From Clostridium drakei (GTDB lineage Bacteria; Bacillota; Clostridia; Clostridiales; Clostridiaceae): a DNA stretch of 64,000 bases. The stretch spans positions 1-64,000 of the forward strand of contig NZ_JIBU02000020.1 of assembly GCF_000633595.2 (NCBI RefSeq), written 5' to 3'. Below are positions 52,106-61,386 of this stretch, piece by piece. The first letter of the stretch is position 1. The number at the start of each line of letters is the position of its first letter. A program made the position numbers and the translations under genes. The notes beneath the pieces are model-generated. The model did no database searches, was not told the origin of the DNA, and saw only the letters and a program-made list of their open reading frames with translations.

Positions 52106-53677
52106 TTATAATGGTAATACATCTGTTGCAATCATCGAAGTATTATATATTCCTGCAGATTTTATATCACCACCTCTATTATAGTTTTTTGAAGCGATAA
52201 CCTTCTTTGTAATAGTTTTGCTATTTGTAGCAGTAGAACTAATATTAACAAGTCGAACATTACCTCCTGCGTCTAAGAAATTATTATTGTAAAATAACAT
52301 ATCCCATAAGAACGCACTGACAGTGTTTGAAGCTAAATCATTTAATAAGGGCGACACTGTATTTAAAAATATATTTTTTTTAAATAAAATTGTTTTGCAA
52401 TTTGCTCCACCTACTACTCCTGTTGCTGGGAAAACAAGTTGCATAAATACATTTGAATATTCACTATAAGTTTTTGTTGGAGATAATATAAGATTATTTC
52501 TAAATCTAAAGATTCCTACTACTCCTATCATCTTTATTAATGTTGTTGAACCAGACACTCGATAATCAATTGTATTTCCCTCAAACTCAATCAAATTAGC
52601 ACTGATACTATCAATTATGATTGGAATATATACAGAAGAATCAGAGCAGCTAAAACTATTTTCAATATATTTTAAAATACCTACATAGAATCCATTTCGA
52701 GTATCGGATGTACTATCAAATGGGCATTTTAAAATCTTCCCTGCACCTAGTATAGTAGCACGATTTTTTTCAAAAACTATTTCAGAAGTCATTAAACCAT
52801 TAGAAGTTGAATTACTTACCTCTGAAAAATAAAGACATTTTCCTGTGTTGTTCTTAACTCGTATAGTGCCATTATTACCTCCGTTTGGCGAGTTATCACA
52901 AGTTATAAGCCAACCTATTGCAACTTCAAAATAATTACCCTCAATTAGCACATTATCAAATCCATCTGCTACTTTTAGCAGTTCCCTGGTAGTTACATTA
53001 TCAATAAACTTATTGTCCCATATATGAATATTTGCAAATGATTCTGTTCCAACATTCGATGGTTTCATATAAATTTGATGGTCTAATGCTCTACCAAAAG
53101 TGCAATTATATATATCCACATTATTTGAATCAACTCTTATACACTCTCCAGTGCTGTCGTGAATATATATATCGTGAATCTTTATATTATCGCCTCTAGT
53201 CCATATGTCAGCATAATTTATAAAATTAGTACTGGCATCTGGAATATTGCTCTGATTACCATTGATTGTTCCACCATATATTACATTATTGCCACCCAAT
53301 CTAATAGTAGGATATTGTGTTTTATCATAATTTCTAGTTATAGTTGCACCATTTAAATCAACAACTAAATTTACTGGAATATTAATATATTGATTAATTA
53401 CATACTCTTTTCCTCTTCTAAATCGTAGAATATAACCATTTGATACAGCATAATTAGCCATATCATTAATTCCTTGTGCAATATCTGTACTAAAATATTG
53501 TGATTGTTCTGGATATACATAACTGAAGTCTGATTGATTAGCCTTTTCTGATAACTGCAATTGTATTCTTTTTATTGGATAACTTATATCCTCCATAGAA
53601 TCCACCCCTATACATACTATGAAGGCTTGTACTAATTGCACACATAATAGTAGAAAAAATATATTCTTATTCTTCAT
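52106..53677 (-). CDS. Exported parallel beta-helix protein, apparent late nonsense mutation
   Basis: 523 residues. An N-terminal hydrophobic segment (NIFFLLLCVQLVQAFIVCIGV) acts as signal or anchor. Residues about 60-500 are right-handed beta-helix turns of the pectate-lyase type, with DLNGATITRNYD, GTINGN, IKIHDIYIHDSTGECIRVDSNNVDIYNCTF and GNYFEV. These resemble phage tailspike or polysaccharide-processing folds. The frame beyond the stop at 52106 stays open for 31 more codons to 52010, reading NTSTSPDIPALVSDFNALLIKLKNERYMG. This looks like the natural C terminus, with one TAT or TAC codon changed to TAA. It is the last gene of the polysaccharide operon. Polysaccharide binding or cleavage is likely, but no catalytic residues were identified. 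Confidence 0.75.
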   Translation of the reverse strand: MKNKNIFFLLLCVQLVQAFIVCIGVDSMEDISYPIKRIQLQLSEKANQSDFSYVYPEQSQYFSTDIAQGINDMANYAVSNGYILRFRRGKEYVINQYINIPVNLVVDLNGATITRNYDKTQYPTIRLGGNNVIYGGTINGNQSNIPDASTNFINYADIWTRGDNIKIHDIYIHDSTGECIRVDSNNVDIYNCTFGRALDHQIYMKPSNVGTESFANIHIWDNKFIDNVTTRELLKVADGFDNVLIEGNYFEVAIGWLITCDNSPNGGNNGTIRVKNNTGKCLYFSEVSNSTSNGLMTSEIVFEKNRATILGAGKILKCPFDSTSDTRNGFYVGILKYIENSFSCSDSSVYIPIIIDSISANLIEFEGNTIDYRVSGSTTLIKMIGVVGIFRFRNNLILSPTKTYSEYSNVFMQLVFPATGVVGGANCKTILFKKNIFLNTVSPLLNDLASNTVSAFLWDMLFYNNNFLDAGGNVRLVNISSTATNSKTITKKVIASKNYNRGGDIKSAGIYNTSMIATDVLPL

Positions 53678-53698
53678 GTCATTACATCCATCACCTTT

Positions 53699-53833
53699 TT
53701 AATAAATATAGTTGTCCGTTTTTTCAATAAATACAAATACTGCATCATATCCTTGATCTATATATTTTTTAGCTATTTCTACTTTTTCCAATATCTCTTC
53801 TTCTAATCCTTTTGTATAACTTTTTCCTTTCAT
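53699..53833 (-). pseudogene. Deletion fossil of the IS3 transposase
   Basis: 44 codons from an ATG at 53833. The first residues (MKGKSYTKGLEEEIL) match OrfA of the IS3 element at 27066. They are then joined directly to KVEIAKKYIDQGYDAVFV from the start of its orfB region. A stop after NYIY closes it. About 300 bases of orfA and all of the catalytic part are deleted. It lies between the flippase and the beta-helix genes. Confidence 0.75.
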
Positions 53834-53847
53834 AAACACTTTTTATC

Positions 53848-55380
53848 TTATGCTAACTTCTTTTTAATAATTAATCTTTTAGCCATTCCAAAGACATATT
53901 GAAATTCAGTTGACCTGAAGCTAATTATAAGAAATATCACATTTGGAATTATGACACACACAATTATTTTACTTATGAAGCATATTACTCCGTATCCAGG
54001 TACCATACTACATACATAATATGTTAAAGCTCCAACCAAGCAAATAACCACAGTATAAATCACAAGTTTAAAATAATAAATTAACTCACTTTTCTGAAAA
54101 TAGTTTTTAAATAGAACATTCGTCTCCCATGGCATTTCTATAAAGAAGTAACTAATGATAGTAGAAATAATTACACCATTAATGCCTATCTTTGAAACAA
54201 GCACTATATTAAATATAAGATTAATACCACAACCTACTAATGGTCTAAATTTATCTTCCCACCACATACCATCTGCATCTTTATATGTCTGAACTATCTT
54301 TCTAATTAGAGTGATATAAAAATATGCTACTAATAATATTACTGTTGTAAATTCTAGCATTAAACTACTTCCAACCCATATCATCATAAAAGGTTGATAT
54401 AAGCATACCAAACATATAGAACACCATCCAACTATCCAGGCATTAATAAATGTTAACTTATTAAAATCTCTATAATTTTTTTCTTTTGTTTCAACAATAA
54501 TACTATTGCCTATCCCTGCAGTTATCGCTCCATATATTAATGTCAAAAAAGCAGTTATTGCAGAAATAATATAACAATAATTCCCGTATATGCCAACTGT
54601 AGACAATCCCAAAAATGCAGATATTATTATATTATCTAAAGATGTTGAAACCGTATTGCCAATTTTCTGAAAAGCCAGCGCACCTACCCGTTTTGCAATA
54701 ACAAGTGTAACAGCCTTATTTAATATACCCCTACACCGATATTGTGGATATCTCCTATCCACTAATATTGAGCATATAATATTATCTGTAACAGTACAAA
54801 CAATATTTGAAATTACATACAAAATGAAACTTTTAAATTCGATAAGTAATATTAGTTGAATTATGCTAATAACTATACGAACTGAAACACCAACCTTTTC
54901 AATTAGATCACTACGTTGATGGGCTGTTAACAATGATTTTTTATACGCAAATAGAAGATAGCTAATTGATGTATTTACTAGATATAAAAAATACAGAAAA
55001 TATATATTAATATCTTTGGGGTATGATCCACTGATTATATATTTAATAAATGGTAATAAACTTAATCCAACAAATAAAATTCCTACACCAATCAATCTAT
55101 ATATTTTTCTATATAGATTTAACAGGGCACAAATTTCTTCTTCATTATCTTTAGCTATAGGTTCATACATACTAAAAATCATTGCAGTTCCAAAGCCTAA
55201 TTCAGACAAATTTAATACCTGCAATATTGAAGCAAACAGACTATTTAATCCGAGATACTCTTCACCTAGAACCTTAATAATTATTGTCCTTATTATAAAT
55301 GGAAATAAAATACTAACTATTCTATTTGCAATACCGTATATAATATTCCTTGAAGAATTTTTTGTTCTTTCAAACTTCAT
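53848..55380 (-). CDS. Polysaccharide flippase (Wzx-like, MOP superfamily)
   Basis: 510 residues with 12-14 membrane helices. The N terminus NIIYGIANRIVSILFPFIIRTIIIKVLGEEYLGLNSLFASILQVLNLSELGFG is the classic polysaccharide-synthase/flippase start. The protein moves undecaprenyl-linked repeat units across the membrane. It lies in the surface-polysaccharide operon with a Wzy-like polymerase and several transferases. The ATG follows a GAGG site. Confidence 0.88.
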   Translation of the reverse strand: MKFERTKNSSRNIIYGIANRIVSILFPFIIRTIIIKVLGEEYLGLNSLFASILQVLNLSELGFGTAMIFSMYEPIAKDNEEEICALLNLYRKIYRLIGVGILFVGLSLLPFIKYIISGSYPKDINIYFLYFLYLVNTSISYLLFAYKKSLLTAHQRSDLIEKVGVSVRIVISIIQLILLIEFKSFILYVISNIVCTVTDNIICSILVDRRYPQYRCRGILNKAVTLVIAKRVGALAFQKIGNTVSTSLDNIIISAFLGLSTVGIYGNYCYIISAITAFLTLIYGAITAGIGNSIIVETKEKNYRDFNKLTFINAWIVGWCSICLVCLYQPFMMIWVGSSLMLEFTTVILLVAYFYITLIRKIVQTYKDADGMWWEDKFRPLVGCGINLIFNIVLVSKIGINGVIISTIISYFFIEMPWETNVLFKNYFQKSELIYYFKLVIYTVVICLVGALTYYVCSMVPGYGVICFISKIIVCVIIPNVIFLIISFRSTEFQYVFGMAKRLIIKKKLA

Positions 55381-55464
55381 ATAAACCTCATGTCCAATCC
55401 CTTAGAATTTATTCCTATTTTTTAGAGCTAAATTTATACTAAATAGCTAGCAGGTCTACCCTTT

Positions 55465-56598
55465 TTATAGGATTTGAGAAGTCCTATTTGTTACCATTCT
55501 TTTTAACCTAATTTGTTTCCTAATGAAATCATACTCTTGCTTTTTTTTAGTTATCGAATTATTAATTCGCCGTTTATCGAATAACTTAACTATTAAATAG
55601 TTAATTGTAGCCATCAATTCAGGAAATTTATTAAATAATATGAAGTCCATTTTATGTAATCCTGATACTTTTGTATTCTTAATCAAAATTTCCAAATCAT
55701 TTCTTATTTTTTCCTTATAAGAAATCATATATCTCCGCTTATTTTTAATTTTTGAGTATTTCAAACGAGCATAATAATTTAACATTAAAATATAGTATTT
55801 TGCCATACATTTATCTGATTTATCAAATTCTTTATGGATTTTAAGATATTTGGCGAAATCCATATAAAATTCAAGAACATCAAGAGTTCTTTCTGTAAAA
55901 GAACTTGTACTAGAACTGGTATTTCCTTTAAAATAAAAATACAAAACATTATCTATGGATACAAAAACTTTGCAATGTTTAAAAATATTTAGCATAAATC
56001 GGGTGTCCTCTCCATTACATCCCTTAAATCGCTCATCATTGATTACATCACGGCGGAATAATTTTGAATACACACTCCACCTAATAATATCTACATCAAA
56101 AAATTTTGAGTAAAGTTCTCGGCAATCGTCGGATATTATTTGACGTATTAAAGTATCATCTTTAACACTATTGCTTTCATATAATTCTAATACTTCGTCA
56201 AAATAGAATACTTTGCTTCTTGAATCTACAATATCTGCATTTTTCATAAGCATCGTATCTAATAATATCTCATACATTGTCGGTGCAATATAATCATCAC
56301 TATCTACAAATCCAATAAATTCCCCTTTTGCAATACTTAATCCATAATTTCTTGCTGATGAGACACCTTGGTTTTTTTGCTTTACTAAAATAATACGTGG
56401 ATCAAGCTTTTCATATTTCTTACATATTAAATAGCTGCTGTCTTTAGACTCATCATCCACCAATATTATTTCAATATTTTTATAAGTTTGATTTATAATG
56501 CTATTCAAACATCTTTCCAAATAATTCTCAACATTGTATACAGGCACAATTATACTTATTATACCTTGCAGAAAACAATTTTTGGTATTCTTGTTCAT
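55465..56598 (-). CDS. Family 2 glycosyltransferase
   Basis: 377 residues. IISIIVPVYNVENYLERCLNSIINQTYKNIEIILVDDESKDSS is the GT-A fold start. GVSSARNYGLSIAKGEFIGFVDSDDYI contains the donor-binding Asp-rich motif (DSDD). A long C-terminal helical region (about 240-377) is basic and may contact the membrane. It adds one sugar to the growing repeat unit on the carrier lipid; the sugar cannot be read from the sequence. Confidence 0.92.
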   Translation of the reverse strand: MNKNTKNCFLQGIISIIVPVYNVENYLERCLNSIINQTYKNIEIILVDDESKDSSYLICKKYEKLDPRIILVKQKNQGVSSARNYGLSIAKGEFIGFVDSDDYIAPTMYEILLDTMLMKNADIVDSRSKVFYFDEVLELYESNSVKDDTLIRQIISDDCRELYSKFFDVDIIRWSVYSKLFRRDVINDERFKGCNGEDTRFMLNIFKHCKVFVSIDNVLYFYFKGNTSSSTSSFTERTLDVLEFYMDFAKYLKIHKEFDKSDKCMAKYYILMLNYYARLKYSKIKNKRRYMISYKEKIRNDLEILIKNTKVSGLHKMDFILFNKFPELMATINYLIVKLFDKRRINNSITKKKQEYDFIRKQIRLKRMVTNRTSQIL

Positions 56599-56832
56599 TT
56601 GAACCTCCCTATCAATTTTCTTTACTTAATCAAGATTTGAAAATTGTACTTTCTTCTTATTCTAATAATAAATCTCAAAGACCTATTAATATAACTCACT
56701 TTCCGCACTCATTTTATAGTTTTCTAATGAATTATTACCAAAATTTTTTAAATATCTTTCAAACCCTTTATGTAAAAAGTATAATAGCATTTAAAATTCT
56801 CTAGTAAGCTTCTCGGTTATCAATGTTTTTAA

Positions 56833-57627
56833 CTAGTTATTTTTAACAATACTGATAGGAATTTGTCCCCATTGTGCAGCTACTTCTGAAAAAGAACTAT
56901 AATAACTACCAATAATCTTATCTGTTTTAGATAAACATAGTAAATCGATTAAAGCACAGATAATACCTTCACTTGAATTCCGATTCAATACTTTCTTTCC
57001 TTGGGTTATAACTCTGCCCTCAAACTCTTTGCATAATAATTTTTCTTCATCTAACGAATCGGTAGATAAAAAGAACTTAACATTGGGATTATTATCAATT
57101 TCATTTTTCATTTGCTTTATAAATCCTTGTGAAGAACTAGTTTGAATTGCATTAATGTTATCTGATCGTCTAATATGTACACCTATTATTTTTCCATTAC
57201 TAAAGTTATAAATTTTGTTTACTTTATCCAATACACTATCTAAAGGTTTATATATACCAAAATTTAATTTGGTGTAAAATTGATGACCTGTTGCAATATA
57301 AACTTTATCATTTTCCTTTATTCCATTAAATGCGTTCCTAGGCAATAAAAGACCTTGCCTCAAGTTCTTAACACTTTTATCATCAAGATATAACTTTGAA
57401 GTAATTCTCTGATAAAAATGGCTTATTTGATCCATTTGTTTAATATCTTTCAATGGTATGCTTTCTAATGGTTTAAATAATTCATAAAACGAACAATTCA
57501 ACTCTTTATTTTTTTTCCAACTTATAATTATATTTGATGATAAATTATAGTCATTGTTTAATTCTATCATTGAGCTAATTGCTCTCAATCTATTACATAA
57601 CCCACCAGTAGGTTCAAAACATATCAT
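56833..57627 (-). CDS. Fucosyltransferase-like glycosyltransferase
   Basis: 264 residues. MICFEPTGGLCNRLRAISSMIEL is the GDP-fucose-binding start seen in GT11/NodZ/POFUT-type GT-B enzymes. GKIIGVHIRRSDN is their conserved donor motif, and a C-terminal IGSYYSSFSEVAAQWG block matches their acidic/Ser motif. The GDP-L-fucose synthase gene at the right end of the same operon supports a GDP-fucose donor. Other GT families with the HxRRxD motif are possible. A 234-base gap without a gene separates it from the GT2 gene. Confidence 0.7.
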   Translation of the reverse strand: MICFEPTGGLCNRLRAISSMIELNNDYNLSSNIIISWKKNKELNCSFYELFKPLESIPLKDIKQMDQISHFYQRITSKLYLDDKSVKNLRQGLLLPRNAFNGIKENDKVYIATGHQFYTKLNFGIYKPLDSVLDKVNKIYNFSNGKIIGVHIRRSDNINAIQTSSSQGFIKQMKNEIDNNPNVKFFLSTDSLDEEKLLCKEFEGRVITQGKKVLNRNSSEGIICALIDLLCLSKTDKIIGSYYSSFSEVAAQWGQIPISIVKNN

Positions 57628-57778
57628 GATTTATTCTCCTCCAATTAAAAAAATATATAAATAAACTATACGTTTAAACATGTCATTAGTAATGTTTGCT
57701 AATATTATTTTCTTTACAAATAACTGAATACCTATATTCGAAACTCTTGTATACTATTACATATTATCAATTCATATT

Positions 57779-59068
57779 TCATTCATATTGTTTCATTGTC
57801 TTAAAATATCTGATACTTGAAGTTTCAGATATTTTAATCACTAACCATAATACAACAAATAAAACGAGTGTCTGATAATTAAATGCACCCAACGACCTCT
57901 CTGTAAGAGAATACACTGCAAAGTACAAAATATATATACAAATAAAAAATCGTTCTGGTGATGATGACATATTGCGAGTATGTGCACATATTTTGTAGAT
58001 CATTAATAAAAAAACAACTACACCTACTATTCCAATACTCATCCATAATTCTATTAAACCATTATGACTTCCAACTGGAATTCCACCCAATACCAAATTA
58101 TATTGCCTGCAAATTTTGAGAAAAATATCATTATTAACATCCCATGCCGTTCCATATCCATAACCAAACCATTTATTTCCTAACATCATTTCACTTGTTA
58201 TTATATTCCATATTGGTAATCTTCCTGTTAACGTAATATTTCTTCCAAAAGTTTGTAAAACACCATTAAATATACTCAAACAATACACTACAATAGACCC
58301 AAACACTACATTAATTAGTAGATACATTTTTCCTAAACTTACTGTTGAATTTCTATGATCAATTACTATCATAATTACAAATGGCAATATCATACAAACA
58401 ATGGCGCCTACCGCTTTACATAAAATAATTAAATAAAACTGAATTATTATAAACAATACATACTTAAGAATTCCTTTTTGTTTATTAGTCATTAACCAAC
58501 GAATTTTTGATAATGTTATTAATATGCTAAAAGTTAATTCCCCCGCCATATTATTCTTTGTTGAGAAAATTCCTACTAATGCACCTGAGTTATCATACGC
58601 CACCCCTTTAAATGCCAACATCATAATAAATATCAAAATCAATATTATGAATTGTGCATTAATAGTATAATCGAGCAATTTATTAAGGGATAGTTTATTT
58701 GCTAAATAATTTGCATATAAAATCGTCACCAATAATTCAAAGCAATTCTTAACTGTAGTTGTATAATCGGATGTAACAGTCAAAGATATAGCCAATAATG
58801 CAGAATAAAATATAGCAATATATATAGATTTAGAATATACTTTGTATATAGATTTAGAATATACTTTCAAATTTTCAAACTTATATTGTACCAGAAGTTC
58901 AATACCTATAATTGAGTATACAATGATACTAAAGATAGTTTCAGCATGAGCACCCAAAACCACATCTCCAAATCGTCCTACCCCTCCCATAAACTTTACA
59001 AGAACTACAATATTCAAAATAGATATGGCATTTAGTTTTGATAAGTTTTTTTTGCAATAATACTCCAT
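57779..59068 (-). CDS. O-antigen/capsule polymerase-like membrane protein (Wzy)
   Basis: 429 residues with about 11 membrane helices. A large extracytoplasmic loop near the C-terminal third contains FGRNITLTGRLPIWNIITSEMMLGNKWFGYGYGTAWD and GSHNGLIELWMSIGIVG, typical of the Wzy_C/O-antigen ligase family. It joins repeat units outside the membrane. A 24-base tandem duplication (58821-58868) adds KVYSKSIY twice in a row on the cytoplasmic side near residue 70-85. Confidence 0.82.
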   Translation of the reverse strand: MEYYCKKNLSKLNAISILNIVVLVKFMGGVGRFGDVVLGAHAETIFSIIVYSIIGIELLVQYKFENLKVYSKSIYKVYSKSIYIAIFYSALLAISLTVTSDYTTTVKNCFELLVTILYANYLANKLSLNKLLDYTINAQFIILILIFIMMLAFKGVAYDNSGALVGIFSTKNNMAGELTFSILITLSKIRWLMTNKQKGILKYVLFIIIQFYLIILCKAVGAIVCMILPFVIMIVIDHRNSTVSLGKMYLLINVVFGSIVVYCLSIFNGVLQTFGRNITLTGRLPIWNIITSEMMLGNKWFGYGYGTAWDVNNDIFLKICRQYNLVLGGIPVGSHNGLIELWMSIGIVGVVVFLLMIYKICAHTRNMSSSPERFFICIYILYFAVYSLTERSLGAFNYQTLVLFVVLWLVIKISETSSIRYFKTMKQYE

Positions 59069-59100
59069 AATAATCTATTAACCGCCCCTTTTCTTCAATT

Positions 59101-60177
59101 TTATTTTTTATCTAGTAACGATTGATATAATACATGATATTGCTGCTTAATAATATCTGGTGCATATTTCTTCATTACATAATTATTTACTTTCTCGCCA
59201 ATTGAATCAAATCTCTCACGGTCATATAAAAACAGATTATATACATCTTGAATTTTTTGAATTATCATTTTTAAATGTTCCTCATCGTTTTGGTAGTCGT
59301 AACCATAAAACAATGACTTATCAGAAATGTCATTAAGTGTTCCTATATTAGGACAAATTACAGTATGTTTATACGAAAATGCCAGAATTGCAACTCCTGA
59401 ATTTAACGAGGTCTTAACATTATATGGTATTAACAATATATTTGAACTTTTAATTAAAGAAAACATTTCTTCATTTTCAATAAACCTCAAAACTAATTTT
59501 ATATTATCTAGTTCCTTGCAATCTCTTCTGATGCTATCAAGATATTCTTTCTTACCTCCACCAGCAATTACAAATACAATTTTTTTATCTTTAAAATACT
59601 TTGCTGCTTCAATGATTAATTCTATATTTTTATAAGGTCTAATAGCTCCCACAAATAAAATTACAAATGTATCTTTATTAATATTTAATTGCATTCTAAA
59701 ATCAACTTTTTTATCAATGTATGAACCTTTATAAGTTACATGAGGTATGATATGAAGTTTGTTCTTTAATTCATTATCATTTACATATTCAGATAACACT
59801 TGATACGTATCACTAGATAGTCCAACTATAGCGTCACTTTTTTTACAAAGAAATCGAATAAAAAATTTCATTAATCGTTCATTTTTCACTTCATGTGGCA
59901 TTTTATTGTGACAGGTAAAAATAATTTTAATATGAAGTAATTTTAATAACATTATAAGCATCGTTCTTTTTACAAACATCATATATGGTTCATTATCCAA
60001 ATTTTCATACCAATTTAAATTTACAACTTTAAGTGCCAACATTGATTTTATCGATTTTAAAGCATCTTGTAAATCGCATACATCATACCCCGCATCTTCA
60101 ATACACTTTGCAACAATTTTTATATACAAATTTGAATCATTTCTAAGAGGAAATATAGCAGTTTTCATTGCATTCAC
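59101..60177 (-). CDS. GT4-type glycosyltransferase
   Basis: 358 residues of GT-B fold. The N-terminal half has an acceptor-like domain (IIFTCHNKMPHEV). The C-terminal half has KDTFVILFVGAIRPYKNIELIIEAAKYF, FVIAGGGKKEYLDSI, and IPYNVKTSLNSGVAILAFSYKHTVICPNIGTL, the sugar-nucleotide site in which a Ser/Asn pair replaces the more usual E-x7-E pattern. It may use a different donor pocket. It belongs to the leftward operon, 32 bases before the Wzy-like gene. Confidence 0.82.
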   Translation of the reverse strand: MNAMKTAIFPLRNDSNLYIKIVAKCIEDAGYDVCDLQDALKSIKSMLALKVVNLNWYENLDNEPYMMFVKRTMLIMLLKLLHIKIIFTCHNKMPHEVKNERLMKFFIRFLCKKSDAIVGLSSDTYQVLSEYVNDNELKNKLHIIPHVTYKGSYIDKKVDFRMQLNINKDTFVILFVGAIRPYKNIELIIEAAKYFKDKKIVFVIAGGGKKEYLDSIRRDCKELDNIKLVLRFIENEEMFSLIKSSNILLIPYNVKTSLNSGVAILAFSYKHTVICPNIGTLNDISDKSLFYGYDYQNDEEHLKMIIQKIQDVYNLFLYDRERFDSIGEKVNNYVMKKYAPDIIKQQYHVLYQSLLDKK

Positions 60178-60200
60178 GCCTTTCCAGAATATTGGTTCAC

Positions 60201-61361
60201 TTATCCTCTCACACAGTTGTTATCTAAGAAATGTTTTTCTGTTTTACTTATATCATTAAACATTTCAATATATTTATCTACTATACTATCCCAGTTAAAT
60301 TCATCAAAAATCTTCTTATTAGCTAGCTCACCCATATCTTCATTATCTTCTTTCATAATTCTATTAACCCATGTACTACACTCTAAGTTATCTATAATTA
60401 TGCCATTTACATTATTATCTATAATAAAATTTGGTCCAGGTGCTTTTACTGCAATAACTTTACACTTATTATACATAGCTTCTAGTATACTCATTCCAAA
60501 TATCTCTCTAGTATTAAAATTTAAAAATATATCACTTGCCCTGTAATAATTATGAATTTTATTGTTTTCTATTTTGTCTATAATCTTTATATTACTAGTT
60601 AAATTATATTTGTCTATTCGTTTTATAACTATATCTTTCATTGAGCCTGTTCCAACCATAATTAAATAGTAGTTAGTTGATTTATTATTTAATTCTTTCA
60701 TGATTTTTATCGCTTGCAGTGGATTTTTATACTCTTCTAGTCTACCTACAAATATTAGTATTTTTTTATCCCTAGGTAACTTTAATTCTTCCCTTAACTC
60801 ATTTTTATTTTTCTTAATATCTGGTATTATATTCAAATCAAGTCCAACGGAAATTACTCGAACTTTTTCTATACCTTTACTTTTCAAAACATTTTTTACT
60901 TCTACAGTTTTAGCTACAACTATATTTCTTTTTAAATATCTTATATTACGTTCTGATATAAGATCTATAATTCTCCTCTTAAATTTATTATTTGTATCAC
61001 TATATATAGTCCCTACATAATTATATATAGGAATACTTTTTCTTTTACAAAATTTAAGAAAACTTGGAACCATAAACTGATTATCACTTAGCAAATGAAC
61101 AACATCTATATTATAATCTAATATAAACTTAGGATTTATAATTCCATGATTTCCAAGCTTTATTGCTGGAATATATATAATTCTAATCCCATCACTAATA
61201 TTATTAATAATAACTTTCTTATTTTTTGACGTATTTAAGAAGAATATATCCGTTTCTATTCCTTTCTTAAGTAACGCCTTTGCCAACCCTAACTCTTGAA
61301 TATTATAGTATCCTATTTTTCCTGAGTTACCAACATATAATCTAATAATACCCAACTTCAT
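60201..61361 (-). CDS. Family 4 glycosyltransferase
   Basis: 386 residues. NELREELKLPRDKKILIFVGRLEEYKNPLQAIKIMKEL is the GT4 domain start; YLIMVGTGSMKDIVIKRI and ASDIFLNFNTREIFGMSILEAMYNKCKVIAVKAPGPNFII follow, the last with the E-x7-E donor motif. The N-terminal acceptor domain has HLLSDNQFMVPSFLKF. It is a GT-B retaining transferase of the operon and ends 24 bases before the next gene. Confidence 0.92.
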   Translation of the reverse strand: MKLGIIRLYVGNSGKIGYYNIQELGLAKALLKKGIETDIFFLNTSKNKKVIINNISDGIRIIYIPAIKLGNHGIINPKFILDYNIDVVHLLSDNQFMVPSFLKFCKRKSIPIYNYVGTIYSDTNNKFKRRIIDLISERNIRYLKRNIVVAKTVEVKNVLKSKGIEKVRVISVGLDLNIIPDIKKNKNELREELKLPRDKKILIFVGRLEEYKNPLQAIKIMKELNNKSTNYYLIMVGTGSMKDIVIKRIDKYNLTSNIKIIDKIENNKIHNYYRASDIFLNFNTREIFGMSILEAMYNKCKVIAVKAPGPNFIIDNNVNGIIIDNLECSTWVNRIMKEDNEDMGELANKKIFDEFNWDSIVDKYIEMFNDISKTEKHFLDNNCVRG

Positions 61362-61386
61362 AAAATTACCCCATCTTATAATTTAT

